Source: Neomesorhizobium sp963726065
GTDB taxonomy: Bacteria; Pseudomonadota; Alphaproteobacteria; Rhizobiales; Rhizobiaceae
Direction: 5' to 3'
DNA: 64,000 nt
Assembly (NCBI GenBank): GCA_963726065.1
Contig: CAVSAU010000006.1
Span: 124,001-188,000 of the forward strand
Every line of letters begins with the position of its first letter. The first letter of the stretch is position 1. Position numbers and translations under genes: made by a program. Shown here piece after piece: positions 33,399-42,965 of the stretch. The notes below the pieces were generated by a model. The model worked only from the letters and a program-made list of their open reading frames with translations, was not told the origin of the DNA and ran no database searches.

Positions 33399-34720
33399 CT
33401 ATTCGAGCAACGGCGACCATGCCGGGTCGGATGCGAAATTCGCGGTCGGGATCGCCTGCTCGTTGCGGCCGGTCAGGTCGATCGGAATAGAGCTGCGGCC
33501 CGCCGCGAGCCGGCCGCTTCGCGGAAGAACATCAGCACGCGTCCGTTCGGCGCCCAGGTCGGGCCTTCCTGCTGGAAGCCGGTCGACAGGATGCGTTCGC
33601 CGGAGCCGTCGGTCTTCATGACGCCGATCTGGAAATCGCCGCCGGTCTGCTTGGTGAAGGCGATGAGATCGCCGCGCGGCGACCATACCGGCGTCGAATA
33701 GGTGCCGTCGCCGAAGGAGATGCGGGTCTGGCCCGAGCCGTCGGCGCTCATGACGTAGATCTGCGCGCGGCCGCCGCGGTCGGACGTGAACACCACCTGG
33801 CTGCCGTCCGGCGAATAGGAGGGCGAGGTGTCGATGGAGTTGGAGTTGGTCAGCCGCGTCGTCGTGCGGCTGCGCAGGTCCATCGCGAAGATGTTGGAGT
33901 TGCCGTCGTCGCGCAGCAGGCTCATGATCACCTTCTGGCCGTCCGGCGAGAAGCGCGGCGCGAAGGTCATGCCGGGGAAATTGCCGACGAGTTCGCGCTG
34001 GCCGGTCTCGATCTGCAGGAGATAGACCTGCGGCTGGCCGCTCTCATAGGACATGTAGGTGATTTCCTGGCGCGTCGGCGAGAAGCGCGGCGTCAGCACG
34101 ATCGACCGGCCGTCCGAGAGATAGCGCACGCCGGCGCCGTCCTGGTCCATGATGGCCAGCCGCTTCTGGCGCTTGTCCTTCGGCCCGGACTCGTCGACGA
34201 AGACGATGCGGGTGTCGAAATAGCCCTTCTCGCCGGTCAGGCGCTCATAGATCGCGTCGGCGATGATGTGGGCGACGCGGCGCGAGTTCGGCCTTGTTGG
34301 CGAAGAACTGCTCGCCGATCAGCTGCTGGCCGGCAAAGGTGTCCCACAGGCGGAACTCGGCGCGCAGCCGGCCGTCGGCCTCCTGGGTGACGCGGCCGGT
34401 CACCAGCGCCTGCGCGTTGATGACCTTCCAGTCCTCGAAGCGCGGCGCGACATCGGTGTCGCTGATCTTCTCGATGAAGGCGCCCTTGTCGATCGGCGCG
34501 AACAGGCCGGAGCGCTTGAGGTCGGCGGCGACGATCGCCGGCGATGTCGACGCCCATCGCATCGCCCGACAGGAAGTCGGTGATGGCGATCGGCAACGGC
34601 TCGATGTTGCCCTTGTTGACGTCGATCTCGACCAGCGCGCGCGCCGGCAGCGTGGCCGCGGCACTCATGCCGGCGGCCATGCGCGCCGATCACCATCATC
34701 GTCTTCAGGAAATTCTTCAT
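33399..34720 (-). CDS. tolB: Tol-Pal system beta-propeller protein TolB, frameshifted
   Basis: A signal region at MKNFLKTMMVIGA...AGMSAAATLPARA is followed by the N-terminal domain (ALVEIDVNKGNIEPLPIAITDF). A six-bladed propeller follows, visible as repeated SPDG/W-S-P-G units: RFSPDGQKVIMSLL, SYSPDGSQVVFTSDRGG and VWSPRGDLIAF. Periplasmic. It links Pal with TolA during envelope constriction. About 440 residues. Breaks lie near 34680, 34535, 34280 and 33510. The ending ANFASDPAWSPLLE is at 33399. Confidence 0.95.
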
Positions 34721-34757
34721 TCGGTTCAGCCTCTTCAGTACCTGTCTGGCGGGCTCG

Positions 34758-35815
34758 TCAGAACATCTCGCTCGGATCGAAATTGACGATGACTTCCGCC
34801 CAGGTTTCGTATTTGTCGGCAGGCAGGTTGTACGGCGCGCAACGCGCCACGGCGCGGCGGGCGGCTTCGGCGGCGGCGCGTTCGCACGCCGCTCGACCGC
34901 CGCCACCCGATAGATTTCCGGGACGCCCTCGCAGCTCCCCGGCGGGTCGAGCTTGAAACTGCATCGAGACCTTGAGGTTCTCGGCGTCGGCAGCGCCGGC
35001 CGGGATGTTCCAGCAGCGCTGCACCTGGCCGCGCAGCGCAGTCCATCTCGCTCTGCGACAGCTTCGTGCCGTTGGTCGTCTTCTCGCCGCCGAGCGCGGC
35101 CTCTTCGGTCGAGCGCTTGGCGCCGCCGCCGGAAGCCTTCTCCTTGTTGAGAAGGGCGGCGACCTCGTCGGCGTTGAATTCCTTCTCGTCGGATTTCGGC
35201 TTGTTCGCCTGCTTTTCCTGCGGCTTCTCGGTTTCCTTGCGGTCCGGCGCCTTGGCGGTCTCCGCCTCGGGCGGCTGCGGGCGCGCGTCGGGCGAGCGGC
35301 GCGTTTTCAGGCAGCTTGACGGCTTCGGCCTCGGCTTCTCGGCGACGATCGTCTCGGCGACCGGATCGGGCTTCACCTCCTGCTTCGGCTGCGGCTCCGG
35401 CGTCACCTCGGTCGCCGGCACCGGCGCGGCTTCGGCTCGACCTGCTTGACCGGCTCCTTCGGCTGGTCGGCGGGCTTGGGCAGCGGCTCCGGCGACGGCG
35501 GCGGGGCGGCCGCCGCCTCGACTGGCTTCGGCGTGGGCGTCGGCGTCGGCGGCTGTCGGTGTCGACGCTGTTGTCGCCGACCTTCTGGGCGTCCGGCACG
35601 ATGGCCGGCTTGCTTGTCGGCATCGGCGCCGACTTCTCGCCTTCGGCGCCTTCTTGTCGCCCTGCTGGATCTGGTGATGACTCGACCGGACGATATCGAC
35701 CGGCAGACGCCTCGACATCGGCCACCTCGAACGCCTTCGGCGCCGACAGCGAAAACAGGCCGAAGCCGAGCAGCGTCGCGTGCAGGACGACCGATGTGGT
35801 GAGGCCGGCCTTCAT
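34758..35815 (-). CDS. tolA: Tol-Pal system protein TolA (TonB-like), frameshifted
   Basis: One N-terminal membrane helix (TTSVVLHATLLGFGLFSL) leads into a long Ala/Lys/Glu/Pro-rich central region with many repeats, then a C-terminal domain ending TWAEVIVNFDPSEMF. The region EIYRV..SGVRTRRR-type is broken by indels. TolA spans the periplasm and transmits TolQR force to TolB/Pal. Its ATG overlaps the tolR stop (ATGA). At least eight breaks occur, mostly in the GC-rich linker, so its true length (about 350) is approximate. Confidence 0.88.
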
Positions 35816-36275
35816 CTTCCTACTGTTTCCTGTTCCTGCAGCGTGACCAGGCCGATCTTGTTGTAGCCGGCGGCCTGGATGCGGGCCATGACCTGCATCA
35901 CGGTGCCGTAGTCGGCGGTCTTGTCGCCGCGCACATAGATGCGCTCCTCGTAGCCGGCCTTGGCGATCGCCTGCAGCTTGGCCACCACTTCCTCGAGCGG
36001 GATCTCGGTTTCCTGGAGATAGATCTGGCCGCCTCGTTGATCGAGATGGTGATCGGCTGCGTTTCCGAGTTCAGCGCCTTGGCCTGCGTTTCCGGCAGGT
36101 CGATCGGCACGCCGACCGTCAGCAGCGGCGCCGCGACCATGAAGATGATCAGCAGCACCAGCATCACGTCGACGAACGGCGTGACGTTGATTTCCGACAT
36201 CAGGCCGTGATGGCGGCCGCGCCGCCTGTGGCCGCGACCGCCGCGTCCGCCCGTCTGTCCGGCTGACATTCCCAT
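35812..36275 (-). CDS. tolR: Tol-Pal system protein TolR, one frameshift
   Basis: A basic Gly/Arg/His-rich leader is followed by the ExbD/TolR core MSEINVTPFVDVMLVLLIIFMV, where Asp in FVDVML is the proton-path residue. The periplasmic domain reads VPIDLPETQA, EEVVAKLQAIAKAGYEERIYVRGD and MARIQAAGYNKIGLVT. About 154 residues. A break near 36035 splits it. It overlaps tolA by four bases and lies 12 bases after tolQ. Confidence 0.95.
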
Positions 36276-36287
36276 CCGTGCCTATCC

Positions 36288-37004
36288 TCAGGCCGCCTTC
36301 GGGCGACGACTTTTTCATCGATTTGCCGCGAGAGTATGGCGGAGAACTCGTCCGCGAAGCCTTCCATCCTCACCGCGATCTTGCCCGCGTCGGACGACAG
36401 CTTGTTGTAGGCGATGACCGCCGGAATGGCGGCGAGCAGGCCGATCGCCGTGGCCAGCAGCGCTTCGGCGATGCCGGGCGCGACGACGGCGAGGTTGGTC
36501 GACTTCGAGCCGGCGATCGCCTGGAACGAGGTCATGATGCCGACCACCGTGCCGAACAGACCGATGAAGGGAGCGGCCGAGCCGATCGTCGCGAGGAAGC
36601 CGAGCTTGCCTTCGAGCCGCTCCATCTCGCGCGTCAGCGCCAGGTCCATCGCCTTGTCGATGCGGGTCTGCAGCGCCAGCGGCGACTTGGCGCCCTTCTC
36701 GAAGGACTTCTTCCACTCGCGCATGGCCGCCACGAAGATCGCGCCCATGCCGGTGGTCTTGCGGTCGGCGAGCGTGCGGTAGAGCTCTTCCAGCGACTGC
36801 CCCGACCAGAAGGTCTGCTCGAAGCGGTTGAGCGCGCTGCGCATGCGGCCGTAGGCGATCAGCTTGTCGAAGATGATCGCCCAGGTCCAGATCGAGGCGC
36901 CGAGCAGGCCGATCATCACCAGCTTCACGACCCAGCCGGCCTGCCAGAACAGGGCCCAAATCGACAAGTTGCGCGCCCGGATCGGCGAGTGCGATGTTTT
37001 CCAT
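36288..37004 (-). CDS. tolQ: Tol-Pal system proton channel protein TolQ, frameshifted at both ends
   Basis: The MotA/TolQ/ExbB proton-channel core has LSIWALFWQAGWVVKLVMIGLL, then IGSAAPFIGLFGTVVGIMTSFQAI and EALLATAIGLLAAIPAVIAYN. The real start MENIALADPGAQ lies in the neighbouring frame at 37004; an extra base near 36968 causes the break. A shift near 36300 hides the natural stop at 36288. Corrected length is about 238 residues, the standard size. First gene of tolQRAB-pal; a CtrA-like site lies about 200 bases upstream. Confidence 0.95.
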
Positions 37005-37201
37005 TTGAAATGGTCCCTAAGAAACGGGCTTCAGCTCGTGGCTGGCCCATGCGCATCATTCCGATCATGGCCCGTCCGCGCGAAGCTTCCGGAAAGTGCC
37101 CCAAACTGCGCCGTTGGCGGCCTTTTCGGGGCGAAATTTGGTGAAAGGAAGGCGCACGGATCCGTACAACTTTCACCCGATTTCTTCATGGACCGTTATG
37201 G

Positions 37202-37216
37202 TTAAGGATGAGTTAG
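37202..37216 (-). promoter_or_regulatory. CtrA-like box upstream of tolQ (one mismatch)
   Basis: On the minus strand CTAA-CTCATCC-TTAACC differs from TTAA-N7-TTAAC at the first base only. It has the same TTAACC right half as the two barrel-gene boxes. Confidence 0.4.
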
Positions 37217-37251
37217 GACATGTGGCGGGCCCAGCGGCCGGCGTCTAGGCC

Positions 37252-37718
37252 TCAGCCTTTCGGCATGAAGCGGTCGATCCATTCCTTCGGAAAGCGCCTC
37301 GGCCGGCCGATCTCGCCGATGATCGCGGCCTCGACCCTGGCCTCGACCAGCACCTCGTCGCCGCGCCTGATCTGCTGCGCCATGAAGATGCGCGCGCCGG
37401 AAATCGCCTCGGTGCGCGTGTCGATGGTCAGGATGTCGTCGATGCGCGCCGGCGCGCGGAAGTCGATCTCCATGCGCCGCACCACCCAGACGATCCTCTC
37501 GCCGTGCTTGCCGTCGGCGAGCTCGGTGTGGTGGACGCCGGCAAGCCGCAGGAAATCGGAGCGGCCGCGCTCGAGGAATTCGAGATAGCGGGCGTGGTAG
37601 ACGACGCCGGAAAAATCGGTGTCGGCGAAATAGACCCGCGCCATGATGCGATGGCCGAACGGCGTGAGCGCGCCGGAAAGGCCGGCCTCAGCACGTCCCG
37701 TTCACCATCTTCCGCCAT
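37252..37718 (-). CDS. ybgC: YbgC-type acyl-CoA thioesterase of the Tol-Pal cluster, one frameshift
   Basis: The hot-dog fold motif YFADTDFSGVVYHARYLEFLERGR contains the catalytic Asp and the conserved GVVYHARY. Later RRMEIDFRAPARIDDILTIDT is typical. About 154 residues. The N-terminus MAEDGERDVLRPAF is in the adjacent frame, starting at ATG 37718 with AAGGAAAG before it; the break is near 37690. It is the first gene of the cluster in many proteobacteria and acts on short acyl-CoA or acyl-ACP. Confidence 0.92.
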
Positions 37719-37777
37719 CGCGCTTTCCTTTCGATTCCGACCTGACAGGTATCGGCGGCCGAGACCCGATGGCACCA

Positions 37778-39036
37778 ATGGCTGCGATCGATCAAGAACT
37801 GTCTTCTGGCGCTGGCGCTGTCTGGCGGCCGCGGCTGCCGGCCGTGGCGGCGGCAACCTTCTCGATGAAACGCGGCATCAACCTCGACATCTGGACGACC
37901 TGGCCGGACGGAGGACCGCTGGGGCGACCCGGACGTGATCCTGCCCTTCCCGGAATGGCGCAAGAGCGCTCGACGACGGCGACCTCGCCGCGCTGAAGGC
38001 CGCCGGTTTCGACTTCGTGCGGATGCCGGTCGACCCGTCGCCGTTGCTGTCCGACCAGACGCTGCGGCGCTGCGCGAACGGCTGGTCGCCTCGGTGCGTG
38101 GAATCGGCGCGCCTGGTCAACGCGGCCGGCCTCAAGGTGGTGGTCGACATGCATCTCATTCCGGCCGGCGGCGGCCGCTCGGTCGGCATGGACGAGGTGA
38201 TGGACGACCCGGCGATGTTCGACCGCTATGTCGAGCTGGTCCGCACCATGGCCGCAGACGCTGTCGAGGGAGGATCCGGCGCTGGTCGCCTTCGAGCCGA
38301 TGAACGAGCCGGTCGTCGATTGCGACGAGGACAACACCAATTTCTGGCCCGAGCGCCTGAAGCGGCTTTACGCCGCCGCGCGCGCCTCGGCGACGCGGCT
38401 GACGCATCGTGCTCTCCGGCGCCTGCTGGGCAGGCGCCGAGGCGCTGGCGAAGATCGACCCGAAGGCCATTCCCGACGACAATGTCATCTGGACGTTCCA
38501 TTCCTACGAGCCGTTCCTGCTGACCCACGCAGGGCGCGACCTGGGCCGGCGACTTCATCCGCTATGTCACCGGCCTGCCCTACCCGCCGCATGCCGTGCC
38601 GCGCGCCGAACTCGACGCAGCGCTCGAAGACGGTGCGCCAGCGAATCAGCGGCCGAGGCGCCGTGCCGCGCCGCGCACGGCATGCTCGCCTATCTCGACG
38701 AGCAGATCGCCACGGTGGACACCAGGGAAAAACTCGACGGCGTGCTCGACGAACCGTTCGAGATCGCCGTCGACGCCTGGGCGAAGCAACATGGCATCGA
38801 TTCCCGAAAACATCTTCCTCGGCGAGTTCGGCATGATCCGCCAGGAATACGACAATCCGTTCGTCATGCCCGGCGCCTCCCGCGCGGCCTATGTGAAGGA
38901 CATGATCGGCCGCGCCGAACGCCGCGGCTTCGCCTGGGCGATCTGGGGTTATGGCGGCGCCTTCGGCATCGTCGACGAATTCGAAGGCAGGAAGGCGGAA
39001 GGCGACGTGCTGGAGGCGGTCAGGGGGCTGAGGTAG
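37778..39036 (+). CDS. Glycoside hydrolase family 5 (cellulase-like) protein, frameshifted
   Basis: MKRGINLDIWTTWP starts the TIM-barrel. VVVDMHLIP and FEPMNEPVVDCD follow, where the Glu in NEP is the acid/base. WTFHSYEPFLLTH carries the conserved His-Tyr, and ENIFLGEFGMIRQEYDN carries the nucleophile Glu. WAIWGYGGAFGIV closes the barrel. This is a GH5-type pattern. Upstream of 37865 a hydrophobic run (RSIKNCLLALALSG in another frame) suggests a secretion signal broken by an indel, so the start is uncertain. At least seven breaks occur. The substrate could be cellulose or another beta-glucan. It is divergent from ybgC. Confidence 0.8.
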
Positions 39037-39130
39037 GGGCTCGTTTGTTTGTCTGCCCGGCCCGCGTGCCGTGAATAATGTTCTCATCCTTGATTGTAGG
39101 ATATGTTTAGCCTCTTTTCGTGGAGGGGAT

Positions 39131-39238
39131 ATGCAGGAACCTTCGAGAGACCAATCCAGGATCAAGGAAATACAATCGGCGCTGGCGAGCCTTGATGTCG
39201 ATAGGGAGCCGACAGCGTTTCCGGTGGAGGAGAATTGA
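39131..39238 (+). CDS. Small ORF (35 residues), unknown
   Basis: GGAGGGG at 39122-39128 lies just before ATG 39131. The short peptide begins MQEPSRDQSRIKEIQSALAS and ends FPVEEN. The preceding 40 bases are AT-rich and could hold a promoter. The peptide is hydrophilic with a helical start. No family is recognised. Confidence 0.3.
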   Translation: MQEPSRDQSRIKEIQSALASLDVDREPTAFPVEEN

Positions 39239-39318
39239 AGCAGGCGGCCTGCTCAATCCTCTTCCTCATCTGCGTCATCGCAGCCCGCCTCGCGCCGATC
39301 AGCCGTTCGCATCGACAG

Positions 39319-39798
39319 CTACTGATTACGCCAGACGACATGTTCGGTTCCAGCCGGCAGGGCTGACAGCCGCTGCCGCAGAAATGCCGGCAGCAGCCCG
39401 ATTTTCGACAGATTACCCTCGTCCGCCGCGTGCCAGCGGAACTCAAGGCCATATGTTTGTTCGCTGAGCCGGTGGACAATCTGGTCGCGGTCCCTCGAAA
39501 GTCCGCCAGGCAAGCTCATTTCATGGATGAAGAGCAATTGGTGATAGTCGCGGTCGCGGTCGCCGAAGAAATACTCGACGACGAAGACCAGCCGCCCCAC
39601 CTCGACATCGAGCGCCATTTCCTCGGACATTTCGCGAGCAAGGGTGCTTGCGGAGTCTTCGCCGTGTTCGGCATGCCCTCCCGGCAGCGTCCAGAAGGTT
39701 TCGTGCGTGGCGGTATGCAGCAGGACATGCCCGTCTTCCACCGCAAGCGCGGCGACACGATAGCTGAAGTGGTCCGTCCCGGCGTCGAGGGTAATCAT
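39319..39798 (-). CDS. Nudix hydrolase
   Basis: The Nudix box reads GGHAEHGEDSASTLAREMSEEM, matching Gx5Ex7REUxEExGU except that Ala replaces the last Gly. The metal-binding Glu residues are present. The 159-residue protein starts at ATG 39798 (MITLDAGTDHFSYRVAALAV). It probably cleaves a nucleoside diphosphate linked to another group; substrate unknown. It lies 20 bases downstream of ruvB. An indel near the ruvB end makes the two look like one fused frame, but ruvB has its own stop at 39819. Confidence 0.85.
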   Translation of the reverse strand: MITLDAGTDHFSYRVAALAVEDGHVLLHTATHETFWTLPGGHAEHGEDSASTLAREMSEEMALDVEVGRLVFVVEYFFGDRDRDYHQLLFIHEMSLPGGLSRDRDQIVHRLSEQTYGLEFRWHAADEGNLSKIGLLPAFLRQRLSALPAGTEHVVWRNQ

Positions 39799-39818
39799 CC
39801 GCCTTTGGCGCGCCAGGA

Positions 39819-40865
39819 CTATTCTTCCTCTTCTTGGAACAGGCTGATCTGCGTCACGCGCGAGGTCGCGCGGCGCTTCCAGGCCAAGGTGTTTCCAGGC
39901 GTTCGCCGTCAGCACGCGGCCGCGCGGCGTGCGCTGGATGAAGCCCTGCTGGATGAGGTAGGGCTCGATGATGTCCTCGATGGCGTCGCGCGGCTCGGAG
40001 AGCCCGGCCGCGATGGTCTCGATGCCGACCGGCCCGCCGCCGAAATTCATGGCGATCATCGACAGATAGCGCCGGTCGAGCGAATCGAGGCCGAGCGCGT
40101 CGACCTCCAGCCTGGACAGCGCCTCGTCGGCGATCTGGCGCGATGACATGGCCGTCGCCGGCCACAGCCGGCGAAATCGCGCACGCGCCGCAAGAGCCGG
40201 CCGGCGATGCGCGGCGTGCCGCGCGCCCGGCGGGCGATTTCCAGCGCGCCGTCGTCGCCAAGCGGCATGCCGAGGATGCGGGCGCCGCGCCGCACGATCT
40301 GCTCCAGTTCCTCGACCGAATAGAAGTTGAGCCGCACCGGAATGCCGAAACGGTCGCGCAGCGGATTGGTGAGCAGGCCGAGCCGCGTGGTGGCCGCGAC
40401 CAGCGTGAACTTGGCGAGATCGATCTTGACCGAACGCGCCGCCGGCCCCTCGCCGATGATCAGGTCGAGCTGGTAGTCCTCCATCGCCGGATAGAGGATT
40501 TCCTCGACCGCCGGGTTGAGCCGGTGGATCTCGTCGATGAACAGGACGTCGCGCTCTTCCAGGTTGGTGAGGAGGGCGGCAAGGTCGCCCGCCTTGGCGA
40601 TGACCGGGCCGGAGGTGGAGCGGAAATTGACGCCGAATTCGCGCGCCATGATCTGCGCCAGCGTGGTCTTGCCGAGGCCGGGCGGCCCGACGAACAGCAC
40701 ATGGTCGAGCGCCTCGCCGCGGCCCCTGGCGGCCTCGATGAAGACTTTCAGATTGGCGCGCGCCGCCGCCTGCCCGACGAATTCGTCGAGCGACTGCGGG
40801 CGCAAGGTGGTGTCGACGTCCTCGCCGCGTTTGTCCGGTGAGATGAGGCGGGGAGTGGTGTTCAT
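39819..40865 (-). CDS. ruvB: Holliday junction branch-migration helicase RuvB, frameshifted
   Basis: The AAA+ ATPase starts with TLRPQSLDEFVGQ. Walker A is GPPGLGKTT, Walker B is LFIDEIHRL, and LVAATTRLGLLTNPLRDRFG carries sensor and Arg-finger regions. The C-terminal winged helix includes YLIQQGFIQRTPRGRVLT. About 348 residues. Breaks near 40140 and 39885; the natural ending is ISLFQEEEE at 39819. Its ATG at 40865 overlaps the stop of the preceding toxin gene by four bases (ATGA), so the TA module is wired into the operon. Confidence 0.97.
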
Positions 40866-41260
40866 GCCAAGAATTTCATTCCCGAGACGGATTTGGCGGC
40901 GCTCTCATCAAAAGTGAAAGTGCTGTGGGCGCCAAGTTCACGATTGCGCAAGGCGAAAATCGCGTCCGAAAAGTCCGCATTCCCGCTCTCATAGGTGGTC
41001 AGAGCCTTGCCAACCGTCTCAAGCGCTTCGAACTCGATATGCTGGATTTCAAGCAGGTCACGCATCACCCCCGCAAGCCTGGTTCGGGGAAGTTTGTAGC
41101 GCGATCGCAAAACCCAGAAAAACTCCATCAGGACAAGCAGGTTGATGAATCCGGGTGCATCTTCGCCCAGGCTCCGCAACAATCGCTGTGCCGCCATCGA
41201 CTGAACGGGATCGTCGTTCAGCGTGGCACGCAAGAGAATATTGGTATCGAGACCTATCAA
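40862..41260 (-). CDS. VapC-type PIN-domain toxin, module 1 (between ruvA and ruvB)
   Basis: The PIN fold starts IGLDTNILLRA with the first catalytic Asp. It continues LLVLMEFFWVLRSRY (conserved Glu) and GNADFSDAIFALRNRELG (further acidic residues), ending TFDESAAK. 132 residues, the usual size. These are Mg-dependent RNases that cut tRNA or other RNA. The start is TTG 41260, overlapping the antitoxin stop (TTGA); family relatives begin MIGLDTN here. The stop overlaps the ruvB ATG. The gene is intact. Confidence 0.87.
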   Translation of the reverse strand: MIGLDTNILLRATLNDDPVQSMAAQRLLRSLGEDAPGFINLLVLMEFFWVLRSRYKLPRTRLAGVMRDLLEIQHIEFEALETVGKALTTYESGNADFSDAIFALRNRELGAHSTFTFDESAAKSVSGMKFLA

Positions 41261-41538
41261 GCGCCTGATCTGCCTCTGCCTCTCGGCGAACCTTCGGCAT
41301 GGTCGCCTATGCCCTGGCCTATTGCGCGGTCGTAGTCGTCTGTTGTCGTGCCCGGTATTGCATACTCGGCCAACGCGCCGAACAGAATGTCGACTGGACG
41401 ATTGCGCGGGACAATCAGGTAACCCTGTTTCATTTCGATGAATGCAATCCGGTCTCCGGCGTGCAGCCCGAGCCTCTCCCGAACCGCCATGGGGATCGTG
41501 GTCTGCCCCTTGCTGGAGATTCTCGATTCCATGCCCAT
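41257..41538 (-). CDS. AbrB/VapB-type antitoxin, module 1
   Basis: The SpoVT-AbrB swapped-hairpin domain reads ESRISSKGQTTIPMAVRERLGLHAGDRIAF. A C-terminal tail of about 45 residues (DYDRAIGQGIGDHA) is expected to bind the toxin. 93 residues from ATG 41538; ATG 41532 is an alternative. It is translationally coupled to the PIN toxin. Repeated TGTAAG half-sites in the upstream 62 bases are probable binding sites for its own complex. Confidence 0.85.
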   Translation of the reverse strand: MGMESRISSKGQTTIPMAVRERLGLHAGDRIAFIEMKQGYLIVPRNRPVDILFGALAEYAIPGTTTDDYDRAIGQGIGDHAEGSPRGRGRSGA

Positions 41539-41580
41539 GTAAGAATAATCCTATTCTCCTTACATATATTACAATGTAAG
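41538..41580. promoter_or_regulatory. Operator candidate of TA module 1
   Basis: TGTAAG (41538-41543), CTTACA (41559-41564) and TGTAAG (41575-41580) form alternating inverted half-sites in a very AT-rich gap between ruvA and the antitoxin. This arrangement is typical of AbrB/VapB autoregulation. Confidence 0.5.
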
Positions 41581-41600
41581 GAGTTTGCAATCCACTGCCT

Positions 41601-42221
41601 TTACCGCGCCAGTTCCTTCAATCCGAGCCGGATCAGCCTCGCCGAATCCGCGCCTTCGCCGGCGGTCTTCATCGCGGCGGCGATCGCATTGGCGGCGATG
41701 TCGCGCGAATAGCCGAGATTGGTGAGCGCCGAGACCGCATCGGCGACCGGCGCGGGCGCGACGCCCTCGCCGAGCTCCTGCTTCAGGCCGATCGTGCCCG
41801 AGGCCGAGCCGGCGAAGGCCGGCGCCTTGTTCTTCAGTTCCGTGACGATGCGTTCGGCCACCTTCTTGCCGACGCCGGGCGCCCTGGAGACCATGGCGAT
41901 GTCGCGCAGCGCGATCGCGTTGGCGAGGTCCGGCGGCGACAGCGTCGACAGGATCGCCAGCGCCACCTTGGCGCCGACGCCCTGCACATTGTTCTGCAGC
42001 AGGCGGAACCATTCGCGCTCGAGCGCCGTCTGGAAACCGTAGAGCCGGATCATGTCCTCGCGCACGTAGGTCTCGATGAACAGCGTGACGGCCTCGCCCG
42101 GCCCCGGCAGAGCGGCGAGCGTGCGGGCCGAGCAATAGGCGACGTAGCCGACGCCGTGCACGTCGACGACGCAGTGATCCTCGTCGATCTCGTCGAGCAT
42201 GCCCTTGAGCTTGCCGATCAT
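41601..42221 (-). CDS. ruvA: Holliday junction DNA-binding protein RuvA
   Basis: This intact gene of 206 residues starts MIGKLKGMLDEIDEDHCVVDVHGVGYVAYCS. The OB-fold domain is followed by tandem helix-hairpin-helix motifs (LLQNNVQGVGAKVALAIL and VSRAPGVGKKVAERIVTELK). A C-terminal RuvB-contact domain ends LIRLGLKELAR. It targets RuvB to four-way junctions. It lies 12 bases after toxin gene 2 and 62 bases before antitoxin gene 1, so it is bracketed by two TA modules. Confidence 0.97.
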   Translation of the reverse strand: MIGKLKGMLDEIDEDHCVVDVHGVGYVAYCSARTLAALPGPGEAVTLFIETYVREDMIRLYGFQTALEREWFRLLQNNVQGVGAKVALAILSTLSPPDLANAIALRDIAMVSRAPGVGKKVAERIVTELKNKAPAFAGSASGTIGLKQELGEGVAPAPVADAVSALTNLGYSRDIAANAIAAAMKTAGEGADSARLIRLGLKELAR

Positions 42222-42233
42222 GTCCGCGTTTTC

Positions 42234-42650
42234 CTAAGGATGCGTGTCGGGGGCGATGATGTCGCAGCATCGGAAAATAGGCGCGATAGCGCGCCTGATC
42301 CCGCGTCAGCAGCGAATAACCGCGCACCGCCGCATGTGCGCCAATGTAGAAATCCGGCAAGGGAGACCGCTTCGGCCCGCCGTCGCGGCGATATGCCAGA
42401 AACGCGTGGCCGGCAGCGAACGCCGCTTCCCACGGCAGATCCTCCGCTGACGAAACGCGATGGCGACAGCGCCTCGTTCCAGCGCCGATTCCAACGGATA
42501 CCCCGCGGCCATTTCCGCATAAATGATCGGGTTGATGACCACGCGGCCCTCGGACCGGACACGCTCGATATGCCGGATCGACCAGTCTTCCCACGGGCTG
42601 CCCGCGTCGAAAAGATCGATCAGCACATTGGTGTCGACAAGCGTCGGCAT
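42234..42650 (-). CDS. VapC-type PIN-domain toxin, module 2 (between ruvC and ruvA), frameshifted
   Basis: It begins MPTLVDTNVLIDLF with the first catalytic Asp. Conserved Glu lies in INPIIYAEMAAG. After a break near 42435 come FLAYRRDGGPKRSPLPDFYIGAHA and LLTRDQARYRAYFP with the last acidic cluster. The end DIIAPDTHP is at 42234 after a second break near 42265. About 138 residues. It overlaps the antitoxin stop (ATGA) and is 12 bases from ruvA. Confidence 0.83.
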
Positions 42651-42893
42651 CAGTCTCTCAGAAGCCGGAAGAATTCGTCCCCGGTCATGCCGCCCAGATC
42701 CATCGATCCCTTGTGGCGGCGGATATGATCCATGAAATCGGCTACCTCCAGATTGGCGTCCGCAGGCGGCGCCGGCCGCAAAATCGCGACGTCATCCTGC
42801 AGGCTGAACTCCACCTCGGCTGCCGGGCACAATTCCAAGCTTGCGGCGGACATTCTTCGGAATGGTGACCTGACCTTTTTCAGTGACGCGCAT
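42650..42893 (-). CDS. AbrB/VapB-type antitoxin, module 2, one frameshift
   Basis: MRVTEKGQVTIPKNVRRKLGI is a standard AbrB DNA-binding hairpin. A break near 42815 leads to EVEFSLQDDVAILRPAPP and a toxin-binding tail ending MTGDEFFRLLRD. About 80 residues. The ATG at 42893 sits immediately beside a perfect inverted repeat. Confidence 0.83.
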
Positions 42894-42894
42894 G

Positions 42895-42915
42895 GTAATA
42901 CCTCTGCGGTATTAC
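42895..42915. promoter_or_regulatory. Perfect inverted repeat upstream of antitoxin 2
   Basis: GTAATACC and GGTATTAC are perfectly complementary around TCTGC. The repeat ends two bases before the antitoxin start, so it is a probable autoregulatory operator. Confidence 0.65.
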
Positions 42916-42965
42916 TTAGCGGCCCATCCAGAACAAGTCAAGAACAAACGGGGGTTGCTACGGGA

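Noticed and set aside
39319..40149. Apparent single protein joining the RuvB C-terminus with a Nudix domain
   Set aside because: The natural RuvB ending ISLFQEEEE with its stop at 39819 is present in the adjacent frame, and the Nudix gene has its own ATG at 39798. The fusion is created by an indel near 39885.
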